Below are positions 41,340 through 48,855 of a stretch of 64,000 nucleotides of DNA, one piece after another. The notes under the pieces are model-generated. The model did no database searches. It was given only the letters and a program-made list of their open reading frames with translations, and was not told where the DNA came from. How positions within the stretch are numbered: the first letter of the stretch is position 1; each line of letters begins with the position of its first letter. Location: assembly GCF_026967805.1 (NCBI RefSeq), contig NZ_JAPVBG010000003.1, forward strand, positions 496,001-560,000. Direction: 5' to 3'. The position numbers and the translations under genes were made by a program. The DNA is from Blastococcus sp. VKM Ac-2987. Lineage in GTDB: Bacteria > Actinomycetota > Actinomycetes > Mycobacteriales > Geodermatophilaceae.

Positions 41340-42971
41340 TCAGTCCAGCGTCGACCAGAACGCGCAGTCGGCCTCGGCGGCGACGTCGACCGGGCCGATC
41401 CCGCCGTCCGAGGCGATGTCCAGGCCCTGGACGTCCTTCGAGGCGCGGTAGCGGGTCCAGGTCGGGACGTCACGGCCGTTGGGGTTGCCGTGGGCGGCGA
41501 AGTTGGTCCAGTAGCGGACCATCGCCGTCGACAGCTGCTCCTGCTCGGCGGTCAGCCCGTCCCCGAACAGCCCCGGGAACAGGTAGGGCAGCTCGGTGGC
41601 GTGCTGGGCGTCCTCCGGATAGCCCGGGTACGGGAAGTCCACCAGCGGGTCGGCCGTCTCGTCGCGGAACTGGTAGGCGAATACGGGGGCCGGCACCGGC
41701 GGGCGGGCGAGGGTGTCGTAGGCGTCGACGTGCTCGCAGGTGGACAGCGCGCTGCCGGCGTCGCTGTTGACGGCGGCCAGGGCGCGCAGCGGCGACGGGT
41801 AGGCACCGGCCGGGTAGCGCGCGAGCACCTCGTCGGCGTCGTCGCCGAAGACGCCGGCGAGGACAGCCGCGTAGTCGGCGTCGGTGAAGCCGTCGGCGGC
41901 CAGGCCGGCGACGGTCGGGTTCAGGGGCGTGAACAACGTGTTCTCGTCGCTGAGGTTGCCGTGCATGACCGGCACCCTGGCGTGGTCCCCGGCGGCGATC
42001 GCCTCGGCCGGCTGCACCGGCAGCGCCGAGCCGCCGACGACGAAGGCGCCGCCCGGCCAGGCGTCGAGCAGCTGCTGCACCGGTGTCTCCCGCAGGCAGG
42101 CCGCGACGTCGTCCGCCGTGGCACAGCCGACGGCCTCCGCGACCCGGGCGCCCTTCGCCTCCGCCGTCTCCAGCGTGTCGTAGGGCGCCGTGCAGCTGTA
42201 GCTCTGCGCGATGGCGCGGTCGAACAGGCCCCGCGCGCTCGGCGAGGTGAGCTGGGCGCAGACCGCCGAGCCACCGGCCGACTCGCCGAAGATCGTCACC
42301 CGCCCGGGGTTGCCGCCGAAGGCCCGGATGTTGCGCTCCACCCAGCGCAGCGCGGCCTGCTGGTCGAGCAGCCCGGCGCTGCCGGAGGCGACGTCGCCGT
42401 TCTCGCGGGAGAGGTCCTCCTGCGCCATGAAGCCCAGAGCGCCGAGCCGGTAGTTGATCGTCACCACCACGACGTCGCCCTCCAGGGCCAGCTTGCTCGC
42501 GTCGTACCGGTCACCGCTGCCGGTCTGCCACGAGCCGCCGTGGATCCACACCATCACCGGGAGGTCACGGCGCTGGGTGTCCAGGCCGGAGGGCGTCGTG
42601 ACGTTGAGGTAGAGGCAGTCCTCGACCACCGACGTGACCGGGTTGCTGGCGCTGGGCTCCTGCGGGCAGGCGCTGTCGGGCGTGGTCGCGTCGAGGACGC
42701 CGTCCCAGGGCTGCGCCGGCGCGGGCGGGGCGAAGCGGAGGTCGCCGACCGGCGGCGCGGCGTACGGGATGCCCTCGAACAGCCGGTAGCCGTCGGCCGC
42801 GGTGCCCTCGACGGCGCCCTCGGCGGTCTGGACGACCAGCGGGGCGCGGTCCCGCGGATCGGGCGCGGCCCCGGCGGGCGCGGCGGTGGCGAGGGCGCCG
42901 GCGGTCAGCACCGCGCCCAGGCCGAGTGCGAGCAACGACCTTCGGGCGGGACGTGGGGGAGTGGTGCGCAC
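41340..42971 (-). CDS. Secreted type-B carboxylesterase
   Basis: 543 residues from the GTG at 42971, which has GGAGG four bases upstream; an extension to 43049 is possible but less likely. A signal peptide is clear: RRSLLALGLGAVLTAGALA ending AAPAGAAPD (about 9-38). The alpha/beta hydrolase core has EDCLYLNV (about 117-124), IHGGSWQTGS oxyanion region (about 143-152), the nucleophile in FGESAGGSAV (about 219-228), an acidic residue in GNLSDENTLF and the His in QHATELPYLF. All three catalytic positions therefore appear present. It hydrolyses ester substrates outside the cell. It lies between pobA and the acyl-CoA dehydrogenases, so release of aromatic acids from esters is a reasonable guess. 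Confidence 0.88.
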   Translation of the reverse strand: MRTTPPRPARRSLLALGLGAVLTAGALATAAPAGAAPDPRDRAPLVVQTAEGAVEGTAADGYRLFEGIPYAAPPVGDLRFAPPAPAQPWDGVLDATTPDSACPQEPSASNPVTSVVEDCLYLNVTTPSGLDTQRRDLPVMVWIHGGSWQTGSGDRYDASKLALEGDVVVVTINYRLGALGFMAQEDLSRENGDVASGSAGLLDQQAALRWVERNIRAFGGNPGRVTIFGESAGGSAVCAQLTSPSARGLFDRAIAQSYSCTAPYDTLETAEAKGARVAEAVGCATADDVAACLRETPVQQLLDAWPGGAFVVGGSALPVQPAEAIAAGDHARVPVMHGNLSDENTLFTPLNPTVAGLAADGFTDADYAAVLAGVFGDDADEVLARYPAGAYPSPLRALAAVNSDAGSALSTCEHVDAYDTLARPPVPAPVFAYQFRDETADPLVDFPYPGYPEDAQHATELPYLFPGLFGDGLTAEQEQLSTAMVRYWTNFAAHGNPNGRDVPTWTRYRASKDVQGLDIASDGGIGPVDVAAEADCAFWSTLD

Positions 42972-43106
42972 GTGACCTCCAAGGAGTGCCGGCCGAGCCC
43001 GGGGTGAGCTGGACCACAGCGCTCGGGACACTAGCCCGCCGTGTCTCACCCTGGTGTGTCGGGGGTCACTCCTGTCCGTCGCCCGGGCGGGGCCGCGCCG
43101 GACCGG

Positions 43107-43349
43107 TCAGCAACCGGGCAGCGGGCGGGTGGTCATCCGGTCGATCGTCTCCACCCACGCGGCGCGGACGTCGGTCGGCCGGTCGGCGACGAGGTCGAGC
43201 AGGCTGGTGCAGTCGGCGTGCCGCCCACCGACGACGGCCGCGAAGCCCAGCCGGGTGACCAGCACCCGGATGTCGTCGAGGGCCAGCCCGGCGTCGAGCA
43301 GGGGCTGGACTATCCAGTGCGTCTCCCGGTGCGGCGCGAAGGACTCCAC
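43107..43349 (-). CDS. Hypothetical small protein downstream of pobA
   Basis: 80 residues if started at the GTG at 43349; the frame is open further but overlaps pobA antiframe. The sequence (VESFAPHRETHWIVQPLLDA at the start; DRPTDVRAAWVETIDRM near the end) has mixed composition that reads like protein, with two helical stretches and few Arg runs. No family recognised and no ribosome site seen. It lies 47 bases after the pobA stop on the same strand. It could be a genuine small gene, the decayed end of a larger one, or chance. Confidence 0.35.
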   Translation of the reverse strand: MESFAPHRETHWIVQPLLDAGLALDDIRVLVTRLGFAAVVGGRHADCTSLLDLVADRPTDVRAAWVETIDRMTTRPLPGC

Positions 43350-43396
43350 GACCGGCTTTCGCCGCCCGGCACCGATCCGGATGCAGCGCTGCCCGC

Positions 43397-44569
43397 TCAG
43401 CCCTCGACGGGCAGCCCGGTGTAGTTCTCCGCCAGGTCGCGGGCGGCGGCCTCCGACGAGCACACCCGCTGCAGCTGGGCGAGCTGGAGCTGGGCGTCGA
43501 AGTCGTCGCCGGAGGTGTGCAGCATCGAGGTCATCCACCAGGAGAAGTGGGTGCAGCGCCAGACCCGGCGCAGCGCGGTGTCGGAGTACGCGTCGACCAG
43601 ATCGGTGCGCTTCTCCTGCAGCAGGCGGGTCAGCGCCGTGGCCAGCAGGGTGACGTCGGCGACGGCGAGGTTCAGCCCCTTCGCGCCGGTCGGCGGCACG
43701 ATGTGCGCGGCGTCCCCGGCGAGGAACAGCCGCCCCCGGCGCATCGGCGCGCTGACGAACGAGCGCATCGGCAGGATCGACTTCTCCGTGACGGGGCCGG
43801 TGCTGATCTCCCAGCCGTCCAGGGCGAAGCGCCTGGCCAGACCGTCCCAGATCCGGTCGTCGGACCAGTCCTCGATCTTCTCGGCGGGGTCGACCTGCAG
43901 GTAGAGCCGGGACACCGTGGGCGAGCGCATCGAGTACAGCGCGAAGCCCTCGGGGTGCCAGGCGTAGATCAGCTCGTCGGTGGCCGGGGCGGCGTCGGCG
44001 AGGATGCCGAGCCACGCGTAGGGGTACGTGCGCTCCCACGTGCGACCGGACGTGCCGGCCGTGACCACCGGGCGCGAGACGCCGTGGAAACCGTCGGTGC
44101 CCGCGATGACGTCGCACGCGAGCACCTGGGGGGTGCCGTCGGCGTCGGTGAACCGGATCCGCGGGGAGTCGGAGTCGACGTCCTCGGGGCGGACGTCGGA
44201 GACGTCGAACAGCAGCGGCGGGCCGCCGTCCAGCTGGGCCGCGATGAGGTCCTTGGTCACCTCGGTCTGGCCGTAGACCCACACGGTGCGGCCGCACAGC
44301 TCCGGGAAGTCCAGCTTGTGGCGCGTCCCCGGGTGCTGCAGGTGGATGCCGGAGTGCTCGAGCCCCTCGCGGTGCAGCCGGTCGCCGAGGCCGGCGTCGG
44401 TGAGCGTGTCGACGGTGTGCTGCTCGAGGATGCCGGCCCGGATGCGCGCCTCGACGTAGTCGCGGGACCGGTTCTCCAGGACGACGTTGTCGATGCCCCG
44501 CATGGTCAGCAGCCGGGAGAGGAGGAGGCCGGCGGGGCCGGCGCCGATGATGCCAACCTGGGTGCGCAC
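43397..44569 (-). CDS. pobA: 4-hydroxybenzoate 3-monooxygenase
   Basis: 390 residues from the GTG at 44569 (starting VRTQVGIIG; the pseudomonad enzyme has 394). The FAD loop is IIGAGPAGLLLSRLL (about 7-21), the DG motif CDVIAGTDGFHGVSR (about 152-166) and the GD motif LFLAGDAAHIVPPTGAKGLNLAVAD (split over about 277-301). The segment ENRSRDYVEARIRAGILE (about 32-49) and ILPMRSFVSAPMRRG match PobA closely. It converts 4-hydroxybenzoate to protocatechuate with NAD(P)H and oxygen. Protocatechuate is the substrate of PcaHG encoded at 47329. Upstream on the same strand lie the PIG-L and IclR genes; the IclR protein is the obvious regulator candidate. Confidence 0.93.
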   Translation of the reverse strand: MRTQVGIIGAGPAGLLLSRLLTMRGIDNVVLENRSRDYVEARIRAGILEQHTVDTLTDAGLGDRLHREGLEHSGIHLQHPGTRHKLDFPELCGRTVWVYGQTEVTKDLIAAQLDGGPPLLFDVSDVRPEDVDSDSPRIRFTDADGTPQVLACDVIAGTDGFHGVSRPVVTAGTSGRTWERTYPYAWLGILADAAPATDELIYAWHPEGFALYSMRSPTVSRLYLQVDPAEKIEDWSDDRIWDGLARRFALDGWEISTGPVTEKSILPMRSFVSAPMRRGRLFLAGDAAHIVPPTGAKGLNLAVADVTLLATALTRLLQEKRTDLVDAYSDTALRRVWRCTHFSWWMTSMLHTSGDDFDAQLQLAQLQRVCSSEAAARDLAENYTGLPVEG

Positions 44570-44651
44570 GGAGGGAAGTGTTCCCCCGCGCACCCGCGGA
44601 CGGAACCACGGCCTTCCGCCCAGCGGGAGGGATCGGCCGGGAGGCGGTCGC

Positions 44652-46427
44652 TCAGACGAGGGGGCCGACGGCCCGCCACGGCCCCCACTCGCCGGCGGCC
44701 GAGCGGATGCGGTGCACGAGCGCGCCGCCGGCGTCGACCGCCGCCACGACCAGCCGGCCGTCGGGCGTGCCGGCGGCGGTGGGGAGGTCGGGGACGAAGC
44801 CGCCCAGGTCGGTCCACGGGCCGTAGTGGCTGTCGGGGGCCACCTGCGAGGTCACGGAGATCCCGCCGCCGGCGTTCCGGGTGACGCAGGTGATCCGGCC
44901 GTCCACGGTGGCGCTCGCCGTCGGCCCGGTCCCGCCGTGCCCGCCGAGGGCGGTGGCCGATCGCCACGCGAGGTCGGTGTCCTGCCAGCTCGTCGCGACG
45001 GCGGCGGTCCCCGCCTGCCGATAGTGCACCTCCGGTCGCCCGTCGGCGTTGACGGCGAACGTGGCGGGGCTTGCCGGCGCCAGGGAGGGCAGCGGGCCGG
45101 CCAGGAACTCGCCGCCGGGCACGACCTGCCGCCACAGGAGGAGCCCCGTGCGGGAGGCCGCGACGACCTCGATGCGCCCGGTGGCGTCCAGCAGGGCGTC
45201 GCACGGGTCCTGCAGGTCGGCGCCCCGGAGGTCGAGCCAGGGGTGCCAGCCGCCGTCGGCGTCCTGCCCGCGGGTCGACAGGCCGCCGCCGGCGTTGACG
45301 ACGACGACCTGCAGCCGGCCGTCCGCGTTCGGCGCGAGGGCGGGGCTCCCGACGTAGCGGGCGTCGGGCCCGGGGTTCGGCGTGCCGAGGTCGGTCCACG
45401 AGCCGCCGGCGACGGACCGCACGGCCAACCGGCCGTCGTCGGTGCGGGCGGCGAGGTGGATGCCGCCGTCGGTCCCTTCCGCCGCGACGACGGTGGTGAC
45501 CCCGGCGCCGAGGCCGTCGGGGCCGAGGTCGACCGGACCCTGCCAGGAGCCGGGGCCCGTCCAGGCCACGACCCGGCCGTCGCGCACGGCGAACAGCCGC
45601 ACCGCGCCTCGGCCGTCGGTCGCCGACCAGCGGGTTCCGCGGGAGGACCGGTTGTAGGCGCGGTCGGTGGCGCCGAAGACGTCCGCCGCGGCCGGGTCCC
45701 ACGGCTGGTACGCGCCGGCGAACAGCGCGAGCTTGCGGGCGCGCGTGGCGGCCGCGAGGTTCACGGGGTGCTGGCCGACCCCGTAGTCGCGGTGCTCGAG
45801 GACGGAGGGCAGCCAGGTGTCCTGCACCGCCCGGTACCGGCGCGCCGCATCGAGGGCGAGCGCGGTCGCCGCCCGGTGGTCCGGGTGCGACTGCGGGACG
45901 TCGTACCGGCGGTCCGCGAGCAGTTCGGTGACGTGCAGCACCGTCGGCCGGTAGCGCTCCATGAGCCCGCACAGCACCGACACCACGTCGTCGGCGTCGT
46001 ACTGCTGGCCGTCGGCGACGAGCCCACCGGCGGCGGGGACCGTCGTCAGCGTCGCACCGGAGGCGAGCCGGGACAGCCGGCCGTCGGGCAGCCCGAGGAA
46101 GACCACCCGCACGCCGGGCCGCTGCCGCAGCCGGAACTCCTCCACCCGGCGACCGCCGAGCTCGACCACCTCGCCGTCCCACTCGTCCTGCAGCCAGAGG
46201 TCGCGCACGCCGCCGGAGATCCGGTAGGCGTCCTGGATGCCACGCCGCCGGTCGCGGGCGCGGACCGCCCCTTGGGCGAGAGGGAGCAGTGCGTCCCCGG
46301 CGCTGACGTAGACGACGGTGGTCGGGATGCCGGCGTGGATGCCGGCGTCGAGGTCGGGGTTGAGGAAGAGCAGGTCGTCATCGGGGTGCGCGACGATCGC
46401 CAGCACGGAGGCGCTCACCGACCGCAT
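44652..46427 (-). CDS. PIG-L deacetylase fused to a beta-propeller lectin-like domain
   Basis: 591 residues from the ATG at 46427; a GTG at 46442 would add five residues. Residues about 1-255 are a PIG-L (LmbE-like) domain with the zinc motif VAHPDDDLLFLNP (about 10-22) and the distal SHPDHRAA (about 143-150). From about 275 to the end are repeated units with GPWxDLG/WTDLG-type sequences (for example GSWTDLGTPNPGPD, GWHPWLDLRGADL, YGPWTDLGGF, GEWGPWRAVG), typical of PLL-like sugar-binding propellers. No signal peptide is visible. An N-deacetylase guided to a glycan by a lectin domain is the natural reading, but the substrate is unknown. It lies between IclR and pobA, on the same strand. Confidence 0.8.
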   Translation of the reverse strand: MRSVSASVLAIVAHPDDDLLFLNPDLDAGIHAGIPTTVVYVSAGDALLPLAQGAVRARDRRRGIQDAYRISGGVRDLWLQDEWDGEVVELGGRRVEEFRLRQRPGVRVVFLGLPDGRLSRLASGATLTTVPAAGGLVADGQQYDADDVVSVLCGLMERYRPTVLHVTELLADRRYDVPQSHPDHRAATALALDAARRYRAVQDTWLPSVLEHRDYGVGQHPVNLAAATRARKLALFAGAYQPWDPAAADVFGATDRAYNRSSRGTRWSATDGRGAVRLFAVRDGRVVAWTGPGSWQGPVDLGPDGLGAGVTTVVAAEGTDGGIHLAARTDDGRLAVRSVAGGSWTDLGTPNPGPDARYVGSPALAPNADGRLQVVVVNAGGGLSTRGQDADGGWHPWLDLRGADLQDPCDALLDATGRIEVVAASRTGLLLWRQVVPGGEFLAGPLPSLAPASPATFAVNADGRPEVHYRQAGTAAVATSWQDTDLAWRSATALGGHGGTGPTASATVDGRITCVTRNAGGGISVTSQVAPDSHYGPWTDLGGFVPDLPTAAGTPDGRLVVAAVDAGGALVHRIRSAAGEWGPWRAVGPLV

Positions 46428-46482
46428 GGTGCTCGGGTCCACCGGCGAACGGAAGCAGGACGGCGCGGCGCGCCGGTGGGCG

Positions 46483-47259
46483 TCAGTGGAACTCCTGCGA
46501 CCGGGCCAGTTCCCGGCCGATGCCCCGGGCCGCCATCTCCAGGGCCGGCACCAGGCGGGCGAGGTCCCGGCGGTGCGGGGGGACGACGATGCCGAGGGCG
46601 GCGACGGCCAGCGGACCGGCGGCCCGCTCAACCTGCACGGGGACGGCGATCGAGGCCGCGCCGGCCGACATCTCCTCGCACGTGCGGGCGTAGCGCCGCC
46701 GGCGGATCTCGGCCAGCTCCCGGGTGAGCTGCACCGGGTCGACGACGGTGTGCCGGGTGATCGGCCGCAGGGAGCGCAGCGTCTGCTCGACGACGTCGTC
46801 CGGGGCGGCGGCGAGCAGCACCTTGCCGACGCCGGTCGCGTGCAGCGGTAGCCGGCTGCCGACCTGGCTGACCACCGGCACCGACCCCCGGCCCGACACC
46901 CGGTCGACGTAGAGGGCGCAGAGCCCCTCCCGGACGGCGAGGTGCACGGTGTCGCGGATGGTGGTGTGCAGGTCGAGCAGGAACGGGGCGGCCACCTGCC
47001 GCAGCTCCAGCTGCACCGGCGCGAGCAGGCCGAGGTCCCAGAGCTTGCGGCCGACCTCGTAGCGGCCGTCGGAGCGCCGCACCAGCGCGCCCCAGTCGGC
47101 GAGCTCGGCGAGCAGCCGGTGCGTCGTGGTGAGCGGCGTGCCGGTCCGCTCGGCGATCTCGGACAGCGACAGCCGGGGGGTGTCGCTGCCGAACGCGTCG
47201 AGGATGCCGAGTGCGCGGGAGGTCACCGAGCGGCCCGGGGTGCTGCTCCGACCGGCCAT
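46483..47259 (-). CDS. IclR family regulator beside pobA and the pca operon
   Basis: 258 residues. The winged helix is at about 12-70 (LSLSEIAERTGTPLTTTHRLLAEL). The effector domain follows, with HATGVGKVLLAAAPDDVV (about 140-157) and RTCEEMSAGAASIAVPV (about 192-208). Regulators of the PcaR/PcaU/PobR branch of this family control protocatechuate and 4-hydroxybenzoate genes, and this one is divergent from pcaH with 69 bases between and upstream of pobA on its own strand. The perfect palindrome GGAGATCTCC at 47264-47273 lies just before its ATG. Whether it activates or represses is unknown. Confidence 0.85.
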   Translation of the reverse strand: MAGRSSTPGRSVTSRALGILDAFGSDTPRLSLSEIAERTGTPLTTTHRLLAELADWGALVRRSDGRYEVGRKLWDLGLLAPVQLELRQVAAPFLLDLHTTIRDTVHLAVREGLCALYVDRVSGRGSVPVVSQVGSRLPLHATGVGKVLLAAAPDDVVEQTLRSLRPITRHTVVDPVQLTRELAEIRRRRYARTCEEMSAGAASIAVPVQVERAAGPLAVAALGIVVPPHRRDLARLVPALEMAARGIGRELARSQEFH

Positions 47260-47293
47260 GTCCGGAGATCTCCCGCCCAGTGGAAGCCAGGGG

Positions 47294-47322
47294 TTGGGAG
47301 CCTAGCGTCCCGGTCGTACCGT
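47294..47322 (+). promoter_or_regulatory. pcaH promoter (leaderless)
   Basis: TTGGGA (47294-47299), 17 bases, TACCGT (47317-47322), then six bases to the ATG at 47329. No ribosome site is present, so pcaH is probably translated from a leaderless mRNA. Confidence 0.55.
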
Positions 47323-47328
47323 CCCGGC

Positions 47329-48075
47329 ATGACCGGGACCACAGCGGCCGGTGGCCTGCACCTACCGCGGTACGTGCGCGAACCCGCCGCGCTCCGCACG
47401 CCCGTGGGCTTCCCCGACTACCGCAGCGCCGCGCTGCGGGCGCCCCTGCGGACGCCGGTCGACCTCCCGCACCGGCTCACCGAGATCACCGGCCCGGTGC
47501 TCGGCGAGGACCGGGTGCGGCCGGGGGACGCCGACCTCACCGTCCGCAGCGGCGGCGAGGCCCTGGGGCAGCGGGTCCTCGTCCACGGCCGGGTGCTCGA
47601 CAGCGACGGCCGCCCGGTGTCCGACGCGCTGGTCGAGGTGTGGCAGGCCAACGCCGCCGGCCGCTACCGGCACGTCGGGGACAACTGGCCGGCGCCGCTG
47701 GACCCGCACTTCGACGGGCTCGGCCGGGTGGTCACCGACAGCCTGGGCCGCTACGAGTTCCTGACGATCAAGCCCGGCGCGTACCCCTGGGGCAACCACC
47801 ACAACGCCTGGCGCCCGGCGCACATCCACTTCAGCCTGTTCGGCCGCGCCTTCACCCAGCGGCTGGTCACCCAGATGTACTTCCCGGACGACCCGCTGTT
47901 CGGCCAGGACCCGATCTTCAACGCCATCCCGGCGGCCGCGCGGCACCGGGCGATCAGCCGCTGCTCCCTCGAGCGCACCCAGGACAACTGGGCGCTGGCC
48001 TTCGAGTGGGACGTCGTGCTGCGCGGGACCGACCAGACGCCGTTCGAGACCGACGACGACGGGGATGTCGCGTGA
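47329..48075 (+). CDS. pcaH: Protocatechuate 3,4-dioxygenase beta subunit
   Basis: 248 residues. The intradiol dioxygenase core includes LVEVWQANAAGRYRH (about 101-115, first iron Tyr region), LTIKPGAYPWGNHHNAWRPA (about 144-163, second Tyr) and HIHFSLFG with the two His iron ligands. With PcaG it opens protocatechuate to 3-carboxymuconate. The ATG at 47329 follows a promoter without leader; the frame extending upstream to 46942 is antisense to the IclR gene and rejected. The last codons and stop lie inside a 12-base direct repeat that flanks a small insertion before pcaG. Confidence 0.93.
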   Translation: MTGTTAAGGLHLPRYVREPAALRTPVGFPDYRSAALRAPLRTPVDLPHRLTEITGPVLGEDRVRPGDADLTVRSGGEALGQRVLVHGRVLDSDGRPVSDALVEVWQANAAGRYRHVGDNWPAPLDPHFDGLGRVVTDSLGRYEFLTIKPGAYPWGNHHNAWRPAHIHFSLFGRAFTQRLVTQMYFPDDPLFGQDPIFNAIPAAARHRAISRCSLERTQDNWALAFEWDVVLRGTDQTPFETDDDGDVA

Positions 48076-48182
48076 TGACAGCCGAGGGAGCATCGCCACA
48101 GGCTGGGGGCACCTCCCGCTTGCGGGGGACAGCGACCGAGGAGCGGACCGAGGCGCGGAACCGCGCGGGAGATGTCGCATGA
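48064..48182 (+). repeat. 95-bp palindromic insertion between pcaH and pcaG flanked by 12-bp direct repeats
   Basis: GATGTCGCGTGA (48064-48075, containing the pcaH stop) recurs as GATGTCGCATGA (48171-48182, containing the pcaG start), 11 of 12 bases equal. The 95 bases between (48076-48170) contain hairpin arms CCCGC-tt-GCGGG (48115-48126) and GCGCGG-aa-CCGCGC (48153-48166), and no gene. Removing the insert and one repeat would leave the two genes joined by an ATGA overlap, as elsewhere in this operon. This looks like a REP/MITE-like element with a target duplication; the class is not identified. Confidence 0.55.
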
Positions 48183-48826
48183 ACCCGCTGGACGTGCCGC
48201 CCGATCCGGCGGGCCCCTCCCAGCCGCGCACCGGTCGGCGCGGCTCCGGCTTCCTCACCGAGCCGCTGCGGCTCGGCACCACCCCGAGCGCGACGGTCGG
48301 GCCGTACCTGGCCATCGGCCTCACCTGGCCGGACGGCGCCTGGGCTGCGGCCGAGGGCGCCGAGGGCGGGATCTGGCTCCGCGGCCGGGTGCTCGACGGC
48401 GCCGGCGACGTGGTCACCGACGCGATGGTGGAGACCTGGCAGGCCGATCCGGACGGCGGCTTCCCCTCGCCGGAGGACCCCCGCGGGGCGTCGACCTACC
48501 CGGGGTTCCGCGGCTTCGCCCGCGCGCAGACGCTTCCTGGCGAGTTCGCCGTCCACACCCTCAAGCCCGGCCGGGTGCCCGACGGTCAGGGCGGGCTGCA
48601 GGCGCCGCACGTGGCCGTGTCGGTGTTCGCGCGTGGGCTGCTCGACCGGGTGGTCACCCGCGTCTACTTCGCCGACGAGGCGCAGGCCAACGCCGACGAC
48701 GTCGTGCTGCGCGCGCTGCCCGACGACGCCGCGCGCAGCACGCTGCTCGCCACGCCGGCCGACGACGGCTACCGGTTCGACGTCCACCTGCAGGGCGAGC
48801 GCGAGACCGTCTTCTTCGCGGTATGA
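48179..48826 (+). CDS. pcaG: Protocatechuate 3,4-dioxygenase alpha subunit
   Basis: 215 residues. PcaG features are TPSATVGPYLAIGLTWPDG (about 35-53), MVETWQADPDGGF (about 83-95), FARAQTLPGEFAVHTLKPGR (about 112-131) and APHVAVSVFARGLLDRVVTR (about 141-160). As in other PcaG proteins the iron-binding residues are lacking and the metal is bound by PcaH. The ATG at 48179 has GGGAGA seven bases upstream, supplied by the end of the inserted repeat. Its stop overlaps a ten-codon mini-ORF leading into pcaB. Confidence 0.92.
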   Translation: MNPLDVPPDPAGPSQPRTGRRGSGFLTEPLRLGTTPSATVGPYLAIGLTWPDGAWAAAEGAEGGIWLRGRVLDGAGDVVTDAMVETWQADPDGGFPSPEDPRGASTYPGFRGFARAQTLPGEFAVHTLKPGRVPDGQGGLQAPHVAVSVFARGLLDRVVTRVYFADEAQANADDVVLRALPDDAARSTLLATPADDGYRFDVHLQGERETVFFAV

Positions 48827-48855
48827 ACGCACCTGTGACTGGAACCGCCGCGTGA
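48823..48855 (+). CDS. Ten-codon mini-ORF bridging pcaG and pcaB
   Basis: The ATG at 48823 overlaps the pcaG stop (ATGA). Ten codons later its TGA (48853-48855) overlaps the GTG start of pcaB at 48852 (GTGA). The encoded peptide begins MNAPVTG and is not expected to have its own function. The geometry would let ribosomes ending pcaG restart here and be delivered to the pcaB start, which has no ribosome site of its own. Translation is not proven. Confidence 0.35.
   Translation: MNAPVTGTAA

Noticed and set aside
46942-47328. Upstream extension of pcaH to 46942.
   Set aside because: It is antisense to the IclR coding region; the ATG at 47329 has a promoter element directly in front and a normal PcaH start.
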